This document shows, in pieces, positions 53,977 to 64,000 of a stretch of 64,000 nucleotides of DNA (position 1 is the first letter of the stretch; each line of letters begins with the position of its first letter). The notes beneath the pieces were generated by a model. That model saw only the letters and a program-made list of their open reading frames with translations. It did not search any database and had not been told where the DNA came from. The stretch is from Neoceratodus forsteri (lineage: Eukaryota > Chordata > Ceratodontiformes > Ceratodontidae): the NCBI GenBank assembly GCA_016271365.2, contig JADMNL010000022.1, forward strand, positions 222,680,501 through 222,744,500, given 5' to 3'. A program made the translations under genes and the position numbers.

Positions 53977-56900
53977 ATGGCTAAAAATATAGTTAGTATT
54001 GCATCCTGGAATGTGAGAGGCTCAGGATCGTGGTAAAGGCTGCAGATTTTTAATCACTGTTCCTTGCTTGGTACAGATATTCTTTTCTTGCAAGAAACAC
54101 ACTTGGGCTAGAGGAAGCTCGTCTCCTCTCTCGGTCTGAGTTCTCTCAAGTTTATCTTGCTAGAACTCTCACTTTAGTAGAGAAGTGCAATTTTAATTAA
54201 AAACATGTCTTATTCATCAAGGATTCGGTCTGCTCAGACCCGGAAGGGAGATTCATCCTAGTAAAGGGTAACTTAAATGGAGAAAGTGTGGTACTGGGAT
54301 CGGTGTACGGACCAGTGGGAGGTAACCCAGACTTCTTTATGAGGTTGACAGACAAGCTGGCTGTCTTTTTGCCAACTCAATATGTGCTGGGTGGGGATTG
54401 GAATGTACCTTTCCCCTCTTTATTGGATAGGGATCCCCAAGATAGGCGAGCACCTTCCTCGGCACAGAAAGCCCTCTGTGAGATGGTTTCGTTGTTAGGT
54501 CTCGGTGACCCATGGCGTGTTGCTAACCCTTCTTTTAAGGCCTTCTCCTTTCAATCGCGAGCGCACGGCACTAAATCAAGACTGGATATGATTTTAGTGA
54601 GTGTCTCTCTCTCCAGAAGGTTCTCTCTCTGGTATAGAGCCGATCATTGTGTTGGATCATGCTTTGGTTTGGGTACATTTGTCTATTAGACATGATTTTG
54701 CTCGTGACTCATGTGGAGATTAAATACTCAGCTATTGAAGGACCGTCACTGTGCTTCGAGATTAGTTCGAGAATATCTTTGTTTTTGGCAGACAATTTGA
54801 CTCTACCCATAGGGTGGACATGGTATGGGGAGCATTAAAGTGTTATCTTAGGGGATTTTATCAGATGGCTTTCCTCAGGAAGAAAGCACGTTGGCTAGAG
54901 CGCAGAGTTGGTGGGTGGTGGGATTAGAGATTTGGAAGGTAAGTATTTACTATCCTCTTCGGTTTCAGATCTTAAAGAACTCTTTCAGTTAAAAATGAGT
55001 ACTCGGATCTTCTGAAAGAAAAAGATTGAGTACTACCTGGTCAAAACCCAGGCTAAGTATATGAGATTGAAAGTAAATCCAGGAAATTGCTGGCTTATTG
55101 CCTCAGAGCGCTTTGAAAGTTCGAGGATTATTCCCTCTCTGGTTTCTTCATCTGGTGCAGTTTTCATTTCAGAGAGAGATTGCTCGGTTCTTCGGGAATA
55201 CTATTCCAGTCTTTATAGTCCCTTTCTACATCCCACTCTGTAGCTGACCTCAAGAGTTACTTAAGAGGAATGGCTCTTCCCAGCATACCGAACTTCCAAC
55301 AGGCACGCCCAGTGCGGCTACCATCTCAGTTGAGGAGATCCAGAGCACTATTGCCTCCCTTTGCCCCAGACAAAACACCAGGCCCAGATGATTCCCAGTG
55401 AATTTTACAAAGTTTTCTAAGGGCTTGACCCTATCCTGTTTAAATTATATAACTACTTTCAGGTTAAGCTCGAACTTGATCCGGCTTGTTCAAGGTCACC
55501 ATAGTCCTAATTCCTAAAGCAGACAAAGAGCCTCGACCCAGCCAGTTATCATTCCTATCTCTCTGCAGAATTATGATATTAAAATATCAGCTAAAATTCT
55601 CATGGAGAGGATTAAAAAGATCTGGATGGAGCTTTTGAGCCCTGAACAAGCAGGTTTTCCTAGGAGATCTGTTGTTGATCATCTGAGGACACTGTCCCAT
55701 ATTTCACAGTACGCCCGGTCAGCTTCAGAACCAATTGTTCTGGTCTCTCTGGATGCTGAAAAAGCATTTGACCGGGTCGACTGGTCCTTTTTATGGGCCA
55801 TTTTGGAAGAAATGGGCTTCCCGTCCTCCTTTCTAAGATTGATTCAGGTACTATATAAGTGCCCTTCTGCGAAAATCTATTGCAATGGGGTTTTATCCCC
55901 TCCTTTCAGTCTCTTCGCGGGCACTAGACAGGGCTGCCCCCTTTCTCCTTTATTGTTCAACCTGTACTTGGAACCTCTGCTGATTCAGCTTAAACTCGCC
56001 TCGGGTGAGAGGGGTTAGATTTTAGGGAGGAGCTGGTTCTTTTCATGTGACGCTGATGATGTTCTGTTACATCTGTCTGATCCGTAGCATCGTTAGAGCA
56101 GCTCTGGATATTATTAGGTATTTTAGTTCCTTTCTGGTTATAAGTTAAACATATCAAAGTGTGAGATTTTCCTTTAAATAATTACATCTTCAAGAGTTTG
56201 TTTTCCTTTGAATGAGATGGACTTCAGTTCTCTTAGTACCTTGGGATTCACTTTTCCACTGACCCATTTCTGCTCAAGAAATTAAACTCAAATAAGATTA
56301 GAGATTTGTTAGTCAGGACTTGTAATGTTGGGCATCTCTTCCTATCTCCTTGATGGGCAGAATCAGTATCATTAAAATGAATGTTCTTCCCCGGATTTTT
56401 TACCCACTGAACCTCACCAATCTCTGGATTCCTCTTTCCTTTTTTCAACAGCTCCACAGTATGTTTTCTACCTTTATCTGGAAAGGGAAAGGGGTACGCT
56501 GCTCTTATGGTTCCCTTTCGCTCCCTAAAGACAAGGGAGGCCTGAGACTTCCCAATTTTCAGCTGTATTATTGGGCTGCCCATCTATCCAAGTTGGGACA
56601 GTGGTTCATGGCAAAACCTGAGAATTCCTCCCAATATGGCTTTACTTAGAATCGACCTTTCTTTCTGAGCTTAAATTTGACATAGCTACCTTACCCTATC
56701 TCACTCCGAGCTTACTTGTGACTTGATTTTAATAACACGGTAAGTGTTTCTTAAAGTGTGGGCCTAATGTCTTAGGTTCTTCCGGATCTCCAATCATACT
56801 GGATTTAGGACAACCAATTACTTCTAATCCCAATCTTATTATTGGTGACTCAAGGTAGGAGTAACTTGGCTTTAAATTAAGGATTCCAGGGTAGAACATC

Positions 56901-57621
56901 TGTATAATCCAACCTCTTCTCACGCAGGTGATATCTCTTGCCAAATTTGGTATTCCAGGTAGAGAGACTTTCAAAGTGTTTCAACTCTGTCACTTGGTTT
57001 GTAATAAGTTTGGTTCGGTATTTAAACTGTCTGTGGTACACCCTTTTTCTAATATCATTAGGTTGGCATCTCAACCCTATTCCATCTCACAGATCTACTC
57101 TATCTTTGACTTTTAATTTGAAAGATGAGGTAGGTGGTCCCTTGATCTGGACGATCTTCTCCCTGAGAGGTACCTACTTCTGAGAACCTATGGCCTAACT
57201 TGCACAAATATCATACTCAGGATAGGTTCCATTTAGTGCAGTATAATATTGTCATATTTACTATACTCCAGTCAAGCTTTTTCAGCGAAGATGATCTCTT
57301 CCCCACGGTGTTTGGCTGCCTCATGGATGAGGGTAACTTGATTCATGTTTTCTGGGAGTGCCCTAAAGTGGCCCCTGCTTGTGGTCTTCTATTATAGATA
57401 ATCTAGATCCCCTTCTGCGTCTGAGCAGGTTTTTCTCTCCAGGTATCTGTGTACTGGGTGATTTTTCTCAGATAGACTGCGTGGAGCGTAGGTACCATAT
57501 GGCTCTGATTTCGATGGCAGTCAAAAAGTTGGTTTTAAGGCACTGGAAAGACCAATTAGTTTTATCCCTTGTGGATTGGTTAAAGGAATTGATGTCATAC
57601 CTCCAGTCCTGTCTTGCCTAA
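53977..57621 (+). pseudogene. L1 ORF2 (endonuclease-RT), copy 1, broken
   Basis: Starts MAKNIVSIASWNVRGSGS, with the first catalytic Asn. Then comes an LFLQETHL block (Glu), a SVYGPVGGNPDFF block, LGGDWNVPF (Asp/Asn), KSRLDMILVS and a DH at about 54655 that closes the endonuclease. RT: EQAGFPRRSVVDHLRTL (55640-55690), VSLDAEKAFDRVDW (first Asp, about 55745-55785), GTRQGCPLSPLLFNL (about 55920-55965). The active-site block at about 56050 reads DADDVLLHL where YADD is usual. C-terminus: RISIIKMNVLPRIFY, KDKGGLRLPNFQLYYWAA and GNLIHVFWECPKV (Cys-rich end). Stops TAA at 57619. Confidence 0.85.
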
Positions 57622-58390
57622 TCGAAGAGTCACAAAGGAATAATCACACTTGGCATTCACACATCAGCACAATTTATTGCAAGCAAAAGATAATTACACT
57701 TCATTTAGCAGCAATGTCATTATCAGCATTAATGATTACACTTTAGCATTCATTCATTAGCAATATTACTATCAGCATTAATATATACTTCATTACAAAA
57801 CATGATACATCACCGATTCTATGCTACATCCAAGCCTTTTCCCAGTAGCTGGGGAAGCCCTTAATCATCTCACAGCCTGGCCAGGAGTCTTGAACCGGAA
57901 AAGTTCCACAGCGTATGTGTCCACCCTGCAGATGAGGCTTCCAACCAGGCATTGAGAAAGCTACATTTATATCTTATTCTATGTTATAATAACGTGCAGT
58001 CTTCATAGTGTTGTTTTGCCACATTCTAGAAGCTGGCTGGCTCCCAGGATGCTGCAAATTCACACCATAAGGACTGCCTAGAATTTCCTACACCTGCTAG
58101 GTCACTGTGCTCCAAACACTGGCCGGGTGCCTAGAACACTATGAGCTAAGCAGAAGTTTAAACAAAACTACAAAATCAGGTTGCCTGATAATATGCAACC
58201 TTCAAGTCAGCAAAATACACTGTCTGAAGCAAAACATAATAATGAGGCTATCTAAAGAGCAAAACACCAATTAAATGAAGCAGCATGTAAAATTGAGTCA
58301 CACAATACAAAATGGAGTATAAATGACATACATTACATGAAATAGCATAAAATGGAGTGACAATAATCAACATATTATACTATCACTACA
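57615..58390 (-). mobile_element. Endogenous retrovirus 3' LTR
   Basis: On the minus strand the LTR begins TGTAGTGATAG at 58390, right after a short purine stretch AAAGGACGAA, the likely polypurine tract. It carries AATAAA at 57678-57673 and ends near GATTAGGCA (about 57615). The length of ~775 bp is normal for an LTR. No matching 5' LTR lies in the window, because the 5' side is cut at the duplication junction. Confidence 0.7.
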
Positions 58391-58895
58391 TTCGTCCTTT
58401 GATTATTGTGAATACGATTTGTATGATATTGGTACCATAGCAAAATTACTACGAATATAACATGATAAGTAACAAGTCCAAATAAGCAAGATAATTGTCA
58501 CTACAGCAATGATTATGATAGGATGTATCAGAATATTTAACACTTTTGTAGCTGATGGAGACCATCCTGTAAAAATATCCCACCAATAATGAGTAGTCTC
58601 TTGTTGAATCTTTGAACTTAAATCAATCATTTTATTTTAACTATCGTAGTTTGCACCTGACTTTGCACTAATGATTTATTTCTTATTGCCAAATGAGCCT
58701 GCATTTACATCTGTTTCCTGAATTATCTGTTTAATTTTATTTAATGAGATACTCAATCTTGATTGATCTAAAATATTGGGCTGCCAATACAAAATAAGCT
58801 TCTGCTCATTATCAGGGATCTGTGCATTTTACTGTGGTGGATGACATTACAATCCAATGATTACTAGGAATCCATGATTTGAACACAACGTCCTC
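58391..58895 (-). pseudogene. Retroviral env transmembrane-subunit remnant
   Basis: The minus-strand frame 58630-58403 has WWDIFTGWSP followed by a long hydrophobic span (about residues 33-55) and a short cytoplasmic tail: the membrane-proximal and anchor region of a gamma- or epsilon-like retroviral envelope. Upstream (higher coordinates) more ectodomain is visible in shifted frames (an SRLSISLNKIKQIIQETD stretch) with stops. The surface subunit, fusion peptide and all of gag-pol are missing. Non-functional relic. Confidence 0.75.
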
Positions 58896-59439
58896 CACAC
58901 ATGCATCCCTACCCCTAGGACACCATACAGTGGGTATGCTGGTGATGGGCGGGGCCTGAAAAGGAATGGTGCTTGACATGCTAGCTGATAGCATCTCTGG
59001 CAAACTTTCCCCATACCAACAAATCCCCAAGTGAGCTGGCCTGGTAACCCTACAACTGTACCCACCAACATGTTATCTTAACCAGGAGGACAGGCAAGTA
59101 GAGTCTTTTGGTGACATCAGTTATGCTCAATGGTTCAGTCAGGAAGGGTAGTTACTGCAGTGTGGTGTAGCTGACACTGCCTCCTCTGAAGGCTGATCAT
59201 CTCACCTGTGAGGTGCACTCTAAACTTCTGCTCTCCCAGAGTTTGAGTCCATTTCTTAAACCTGCTCACAGCATGCTGTGTAGGTCCCATGGCACTGGGT
59301 CATGCTACCTTGTGTCTTAGGGCTCTCCATTTGTCACAGTGTTTTCTTTGTGTTTGTTATTTGTAATATATTTACTGAGTTGGTGCTGTACAAATTTAGT
59401 ACTGGCATGTATAGCCTGACAGGTCATCATTTGTCGGAG

Positions 59440-59965
59440 TGGGGTGGAGGCTGGCAATTATTGGCCAGTCAGCCTGACTTCGGTGGTGGGGAAACTAATG
59501 GAATTACTACTTAAGGAAAGGATTGGTGAATATCTCGAATCCATGGGTGGCTTACAAGATCCAAGGCAACATGGATTCACAGCAGGGCAATTGAGTCAAA
59601 CAAATCTGATAGATTTCTTCGACTGGGTGACAAAACAACTAGATCAGGGTGCAGCTGTGGATGTGGCCTACCTAGATTTCAGTAAGTCCTTTGACACCAT
59701 TCCACATAGGAGACTCAGAAAAAGCTGGGCAGCTCTGGAGTGGGTCCAAAGGCACCAGGTAAGAAATTGATTGGGGAACAGGTGACAGAGGGTGGTGGTA
59801 AGTGGAGTTCATTCCAAGGAATGAAAAGGTGACCAGGGGGTGCCACAGAGATCAGTACTAGGACTGGTCCTCTCTGTCTTTATCAGTGACATTGCAGAGG
59901 GGCTAGAAGGAAGATGTGCCTTTTTGCTGATGACACTAAGATCTGCAATAGGGTAGACACTTTGT

Positions 59966-60009
<44 letters not shown>

Positions 60010-60147
60010 TGGCAATTGGATGGTAGTGTAGGAAAGATTTCAAAGGACATGAGGAAGTATTATTTTACAGAAAGAGTGTTTGAGCCACTAAATGGTCTGC
60101 TGGTAGGGGAGTTGAGGGGAAGGAACCATAATTAGCTTCAAGTACAG
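59440..60147 (+). mobile_element. CR1 fragment with (GT)n, copy 2
   Basis: Same structure as 50505-51222: [46 protein letters not shown], (GT)n at about 59967-60008, KYYFTERVFEPLNGL. It lacks the two-base A run seen near 50790 in copy 1. Confidence 0.85.
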
Positions 60148-60525
60148 CTGAGACAGAGCTAAGGGTACAGTAGTTACTAAACGGGATGAGGTAGGCAGAA
60201 AATGGAGAACAATAGGAGACTACCCTTGATCTTGTGCTGGCAAATGGGGACTTTGTGAGAGAACTTATAGTGGAGGAACCGCTGTCAGGGAGTGACCACC
60301 ACCAGTATGTCTCATTGATATGGGCAAGGAAGGAGTGGAATCTGCACAATAGTGCTGGACTTCAGGAGGGCCAACTTTGGGAGGATGGGGAAGTGGTAAA
60401 AGGTACCTGGCCAGAATTCAATCTAGTATGGACACTAACCAGAGGTGGGAGCTCATAAAGCTGGGATAGTGGAGCAACCAAAACCTGCTTGCAAAGCCCA
60501 GAGCAAGAAGGCTAGGGCTCAATGA
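60148..60525 (+). mobile_element. CR1 endonuclease fragment, copy 2
   Basis: Counterpart of 51223-51605. The frame starting at 60234 shifts after GSDHHQ because of a missing base. Confidence 0.8.
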
Positions 60526-63500
60526 GTCACGTGATGGCATCCATCTGAGCAGCAGCTGAAATCCTGAGCTCCCCCTCTGGCCGCTCTATTTTGTTATTTA
60601 AAGTGCATTTTGACCGGGCTTTTAGAGGAAATCACCTAAAAGTCTAATTTATTAACATCTAGTGATTGATTAGGTGTCTCAATCTGGGATATTTAGCCCT
60701 TGCTGGATCGCGATGGAGGTGGATCCCAAGCAGGCCTCACTAAGCACACCCCTCCTGCATCTCCTGGAGAAGGCTGCAAAGAAACAGAGGAAAGAGGCCC
60801 CAACTAGGCCGGATCGTAGCAGTGAGAAAAGGGGCAGCCTACACCTCTAACAGAAGATAAATTTCTTCAAGAGCTTGGCCCTGTGAAGGAGCTCCTGGTG
60901 GGTCTGACAGGTGAAATAAAATCCTGTGTAGCGACCTCTCTGATGTTGCCAGGAAGGTCTCTGGACGTCGAGTTAAGGTCGCTTCTGTAGAAAATTGGAG
61001 AACCAGGGCCGAGGCAGAAATAACAGAGCTCAAGCAGCATGTGAAGAGGCTCCAAGCTAAAACCGAGGACCTTGAAGGGCGCAGTCGCCGTAATAATTTG
61101 TTAATAATGGGCCTTCCAGAGCTAGAAGAAGGCCCAGACCTCATGGCTTTCCTGCAAAAGATCTTGGTGAAAGTGGTGGGCCCATCACCTATCGGTGCCT
61201 CCTATCATCTTGAGAGGGCCCACCGTTCGTTACGTCCTTGACCTGCAGCTGGTTCCCCCCCTCGACCGATCATTATTAAATTTTTGAGCTATCTGGACAG
61301 GCAGCATGTCCTTGTGAAGACTCGGGAACTCAAGGAGATTTTGTGGGGCGTTTCAAGGATCCGGATTACCCAAGACCTTCCCAAAGAGATCCGAGGAAAG
61401 AGGGCAGCATATCACCATATTGTGCAAAAGCTTATAGCAGCTGCAATACCCTTTAAGATGATTTATCCTGCCACCCTTAAAGTAACTGTTGGAGACATGG
61501 CCAAGAGCTTTGACACCCCCGAAGCTGCTCTCAAGGAACTGGCTGGCAGGCTGCCTGATCTTTTCAAGGGTTCCGCCGATTACCAACTGTGGACTCTAAT
61601 TTTGTTACTGCCTGGCTGTGTGCTTTTTCTGTGGTTCTCTGCGCCTGTCTGTCTTGTTAGGTGAAGAGTGCTGCCGTCCCCCCTGACTCTTCGCTCCTGT
61701 CCTGTGCCCCTCCCGCCCTCCTGTCACCTACCTTGGATGGTGTTGTCTGGTTGTGCTTTCCGTCTGTCTGGTCTGGTGTTTGGGTGCCTGCTGGTCTTTC
61801 GGTGTGGGCGGCGCGGGATCGCGGAGGAAGCGGTGTTGGCCTAGGCTCTGGTCGGGCGCGATGAATCCGGCCTTTCCTCTCTACTGGGTCTGTTTCTGGT
61901 AATGGAACGTTGGTTTAGGGTTGCGGCTCTGGGAACTTCCAGGAGTGTTGCACAGTTTGGGTCCGCTGCTTTTAGGTCCCTATGAAACGCAACCGCATTA
62001 GGAGCTTCCGGTGTCTCTCTTCCTCTGCCTCTGAAATGGATGTAGCAGATAGGTTTGGTCCCTGAGCTGAGTCATGCGGGCGCCGGTAAGTGGCCCATCT
62101 AATCCTGTCCAGCTGTGTGATCTCGTGGGGTGCAGGACTGAACTTTTGGAGGGTCCACTGGGCTGAGGAGGCCTTGGAGGCTTTAACTAGCAGGGGTTCC
62201 TTTTTTTTAGGTATTGGTTCTCCCTTTCCCATTCTCTGCTCTGTCTCCATTTTGGTCTTAGTGTTTACGGATACACTGGGGAACGGGTATTGGGGGCAGC
62301 TGGGGGGGATTGGGCAAGCTGGCGGGTTGGATGTGGGATCACGAGCTGCGTGGTGGGGGGGTGGCTAATCTCTGCCCTGGGCCTAGCTGTTGCAATTGTT
62401 GGTGGGTAGCTGTTAGGGCCTGTATTTGGAGGTGGGAGATATGGGTCTTCATGGTTCATGCCTATTGGGTTTTGGCTCTGGGAGTTCGGGGATTCGCATG
62501 GGGACCCGGGGGGTTCGTAACCCGGCATGAAGACTGGATATGGGTTTACTGGATATTTGGGCCTCCCTTGTATATAGTTTTGGGGACTGGGGTGGCGGTT
62601 TTGGGAGGAGGGTGTTTTCTCTTGGCTACAGATTTTGGGTTCACATCATCTTTTCGGGAAGGGTTCCTGCTTGTTTGTTACGGAACTTTGGAGGTTGGTG
62701 GGGGTGGGATATGGGGGTCATGGTATGCTGTTTCATGTCATCTTTATAGGGATTGGGCTTTTGTATGGGGGGTGGGGAGGGAGATTAGATAGGGGGCGTG
62801 ATTGGTGGTTTGGGAGGTGCACCTCGCTACAAATGGTTGGATTTATGTTATCTGGGTACCCAGCTATTGTAAGTTTTTTTTGAAATGGCTAAAATATAGT
62901 TAGTATTGCATCCTGGAATGTGAGAGGCTCAAGGATCGTGGTAAAGGCTGCAGATTTTTAATCACTGTTCCTTGCTTGGTACAGATATTCTTTCTTTGCA
63001 AGAAACACACTGGGCTTGGGAGGAAGCTCGCCTCTCTCTCGGTCTGGGTTCTTCAAGTTTATCTTGCTGGGAACTCTCACTTAGTAGAGGGGTGGCAATT
63101 TTAATTAAAAAACATGTCTTATTCATCAAGGATTCGGTCTGCTCAGACCCGGAAGGGAGATTCATCCTAGTAAAGGGTAACTTAAATGGAGAAAGTGTGG
63201 TACTGGGATCGGTGTACGGACCAGTGGGAGGTAACCCAGACTTCTTTATGAGGTTGACAGACAAGCTGGCTGTCTTTTTGCCAACTCAATATGTGCTGGT
63301 GGATTGAAATGTACCTTTCCCCTCTTTATTGGATAGGGATCCCCAAGATAGGCGAGCACCTTCCTCGGCACAGAAAGCCCTCTGTGAGATGGTTTCGTTG
63401 TTAGGTCTCGGTGACCCATGGCGTGTTGCTAACCCTTCTTTTAAGGCCTTCTCCTTTCAATCGCAGTCGCACGGCACTAAATCAAGACTGGATATGATTT

Positions 63501-64000
63501 TAGTGAGTGTCTCCTCTCTCCAGAAGGTCTCTCTCTCTGGTATAGAGCCGATCATTGTGTTGGATCATGCTTTGGTTTGGGTACATTTGTCTATTAGACA
63601 TGATTTTGCTCGTGACTCCATGTGGAGATTAAATACTCAGCTATTGAAGGACCGTCACTGTGTTTCGGAGATTAGTTCGAGAATATCTTTGTTTTTGGCA
63701 GACAATTTGGACTCTACCCATAGGGTGGACATGGTATGGGGAGCATTAAAGTGTTATCTTAGGGGGGATTTTATTCAGATGGCTTCCTCAGGAAGAAAGC
63801 ACGGTTGGCTAGAGCGTTAGAGTTGGTGGGTAGGATTAGAGATTTGGAAGGTAAGTATTTACTATCCTCTTCGGTTTCAGATCTTAAAGAACTCTTTCAG
63901 TTAAAAATGAGTACTGGATCTTCTGAAAGAAAAGATTGAGTACTACCTGGTCAAAACCCAGGCTAAGTATACAGATCTTGGTGAGAAATCCAGGAAATTG
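60526..64000 (+). mobile_element. L1-type LINE, copy 2, cut by the window edge
   Basis: ORF1 starts at ATG 60713 and is shifted early, near 60740. It is in frame through RSRRNNLLIMGLPELEEGPD (61080-61140) and again from 61284 to about 61570 (YLDRQHVLVKTRELKEILWG to the C-terminal domain). The inter-ORF region is about 61570-62885. The ORF2 endonuclease runs from about 62886 onward, with ILSLQETHW, SVYGPVGGNPDFF and KSRLDMILVS visible, and a frame change near 63300 where GGDWNVPF is expected. The RT domain lies beyond the window. Confidence 0.9.

Larger units (their letters stand above)
51606..57621 (+). mobile_element. L1-type LINE, near full-length, copy 1
   Basis: About 6.0 kb in plus orientation: a short 5' UTR, ORF1 (51795-52665), a G/T-rich 1.3-kb inter-ORF region, and ORF2 (53977-57621) with endonuclease, RT and a Cys-rich C-terminus. 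No poly-A tail is seen because a reversed ERV LTR follows within a few bases. Many one-base shifts break both ORFs. RT blocks LDAEKAFDRVDW and GTRQGCPLSPLLFNL, and an ORF1 of the Transposase_22 kind, place it with L1 rather than CR1 or L2. Confidence 0.9.
49968..58903. repeat. First copy of an ~8.9-kb tandem duplication
   Basis: From GCATCCCTACCCC at 49968 the sequence matches base for base, apart from scattered small indels and substitutions, the sequence from 58903 to the window end. The unit contains two CR1 fragments, a near full-length L1, and the 3' end of an ERV. The right junction falls inside ERV env and shares only a short GCATCCCTACC match with the left start. Confidence 0.93.
58904..64000. 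repeat. Second copy of the ~8.9-kb duplication, runs off the window
   Basis: Corresponds to 49968 through about 55088 of the first copy. Differences are mostly one-base length changes in short homopolymers plus sparse substitutions. The copy is cut by the window edge inside L1 ORF2. Confidence 0.93.

Overview
The window looks like a piece of a large, repeat-rich vertebrate genome. It carries an antigen-receptor V segment with a split leader and a 23-bp-spacer recombination signal. It also carries CR1, L2 and L1-type LINEs, a PIF/Harbinger DNA transposon, a hAT-like BED-finger transposase remnant, a Gypsy pol fragment and an endogenous-retrovirus remnant. Active-looking Harbinger, hAT, CR1 and L1 elements together with T-cell-receptor-like V segments fit an amphibian best, perhaps a caecilian or salamander. 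This is inference from repeat content, not a species call. No ordinary multi-exon housekeeping gene was recognised.

Layout. 1-8.2 kb: a hAT-like BED-finger gene split by a CR1 (1.88-4.61 kb) and cut by a second, reversed CR1 (5.35-7.26 kb), then a Gypsy RT/RNase H fragment and a foldback element. 8.2-16.2 kb: unassigned DNA, (TG)n tracts, and a CR1 split in two by a ~3-kb insertion. 16.7-19 kb: a small inverted-repeat transposon, a second copy of the foldback family, and the best host gene, a minus-strand TCR-like V segment (18.53-19.01 kb). 20-26.5 kb: pyrimidine-rich DNA, a ~297-bp satellite with an inverted copy, and a reversed CR1. 27-32.6 kb: another CR1 split by a reversed ~4.4-kb LINE of a different family. 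33.33-41.00 kb: an end-to-end Harbinger transposon with matching 16-bp terminal repeats, a 3-bp target duplication and three genes. 41.1-49.4 kb: a long foldback element, another reversed LINE, a 36-bp minisatellite, a decayed second V segment (46.2-46.5 kb) and an L2 3' end. 49.97-64 kb: an ~8.9-kb unit (CR1 pieces, a near full-length L1, and an ERV env/LTR end) followed by a second, near-identical copy that runs off the window.

How the parts relate. The two V segments share orientation and architecture, so this may be part of a TCR alpha/delta-type V array whose spacing is filled by transposons. Most coding sequence belongs to mobile elements and is broken by small frameshifts. Many of these lie in homopolymers, and the two copies at 50-64 kb differ mainly by single-base length changes, so some breaks may be sequencing or assembly error rather than biological decay. 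The most interesting unit is the complete Harbinger element. It has a transposase with one intron, a divergent SANT/Myb-like gene, and an additional three-exon SANT-like gene, with GCGCAA motifs clustered at both ends and in the intergenic promoter region.
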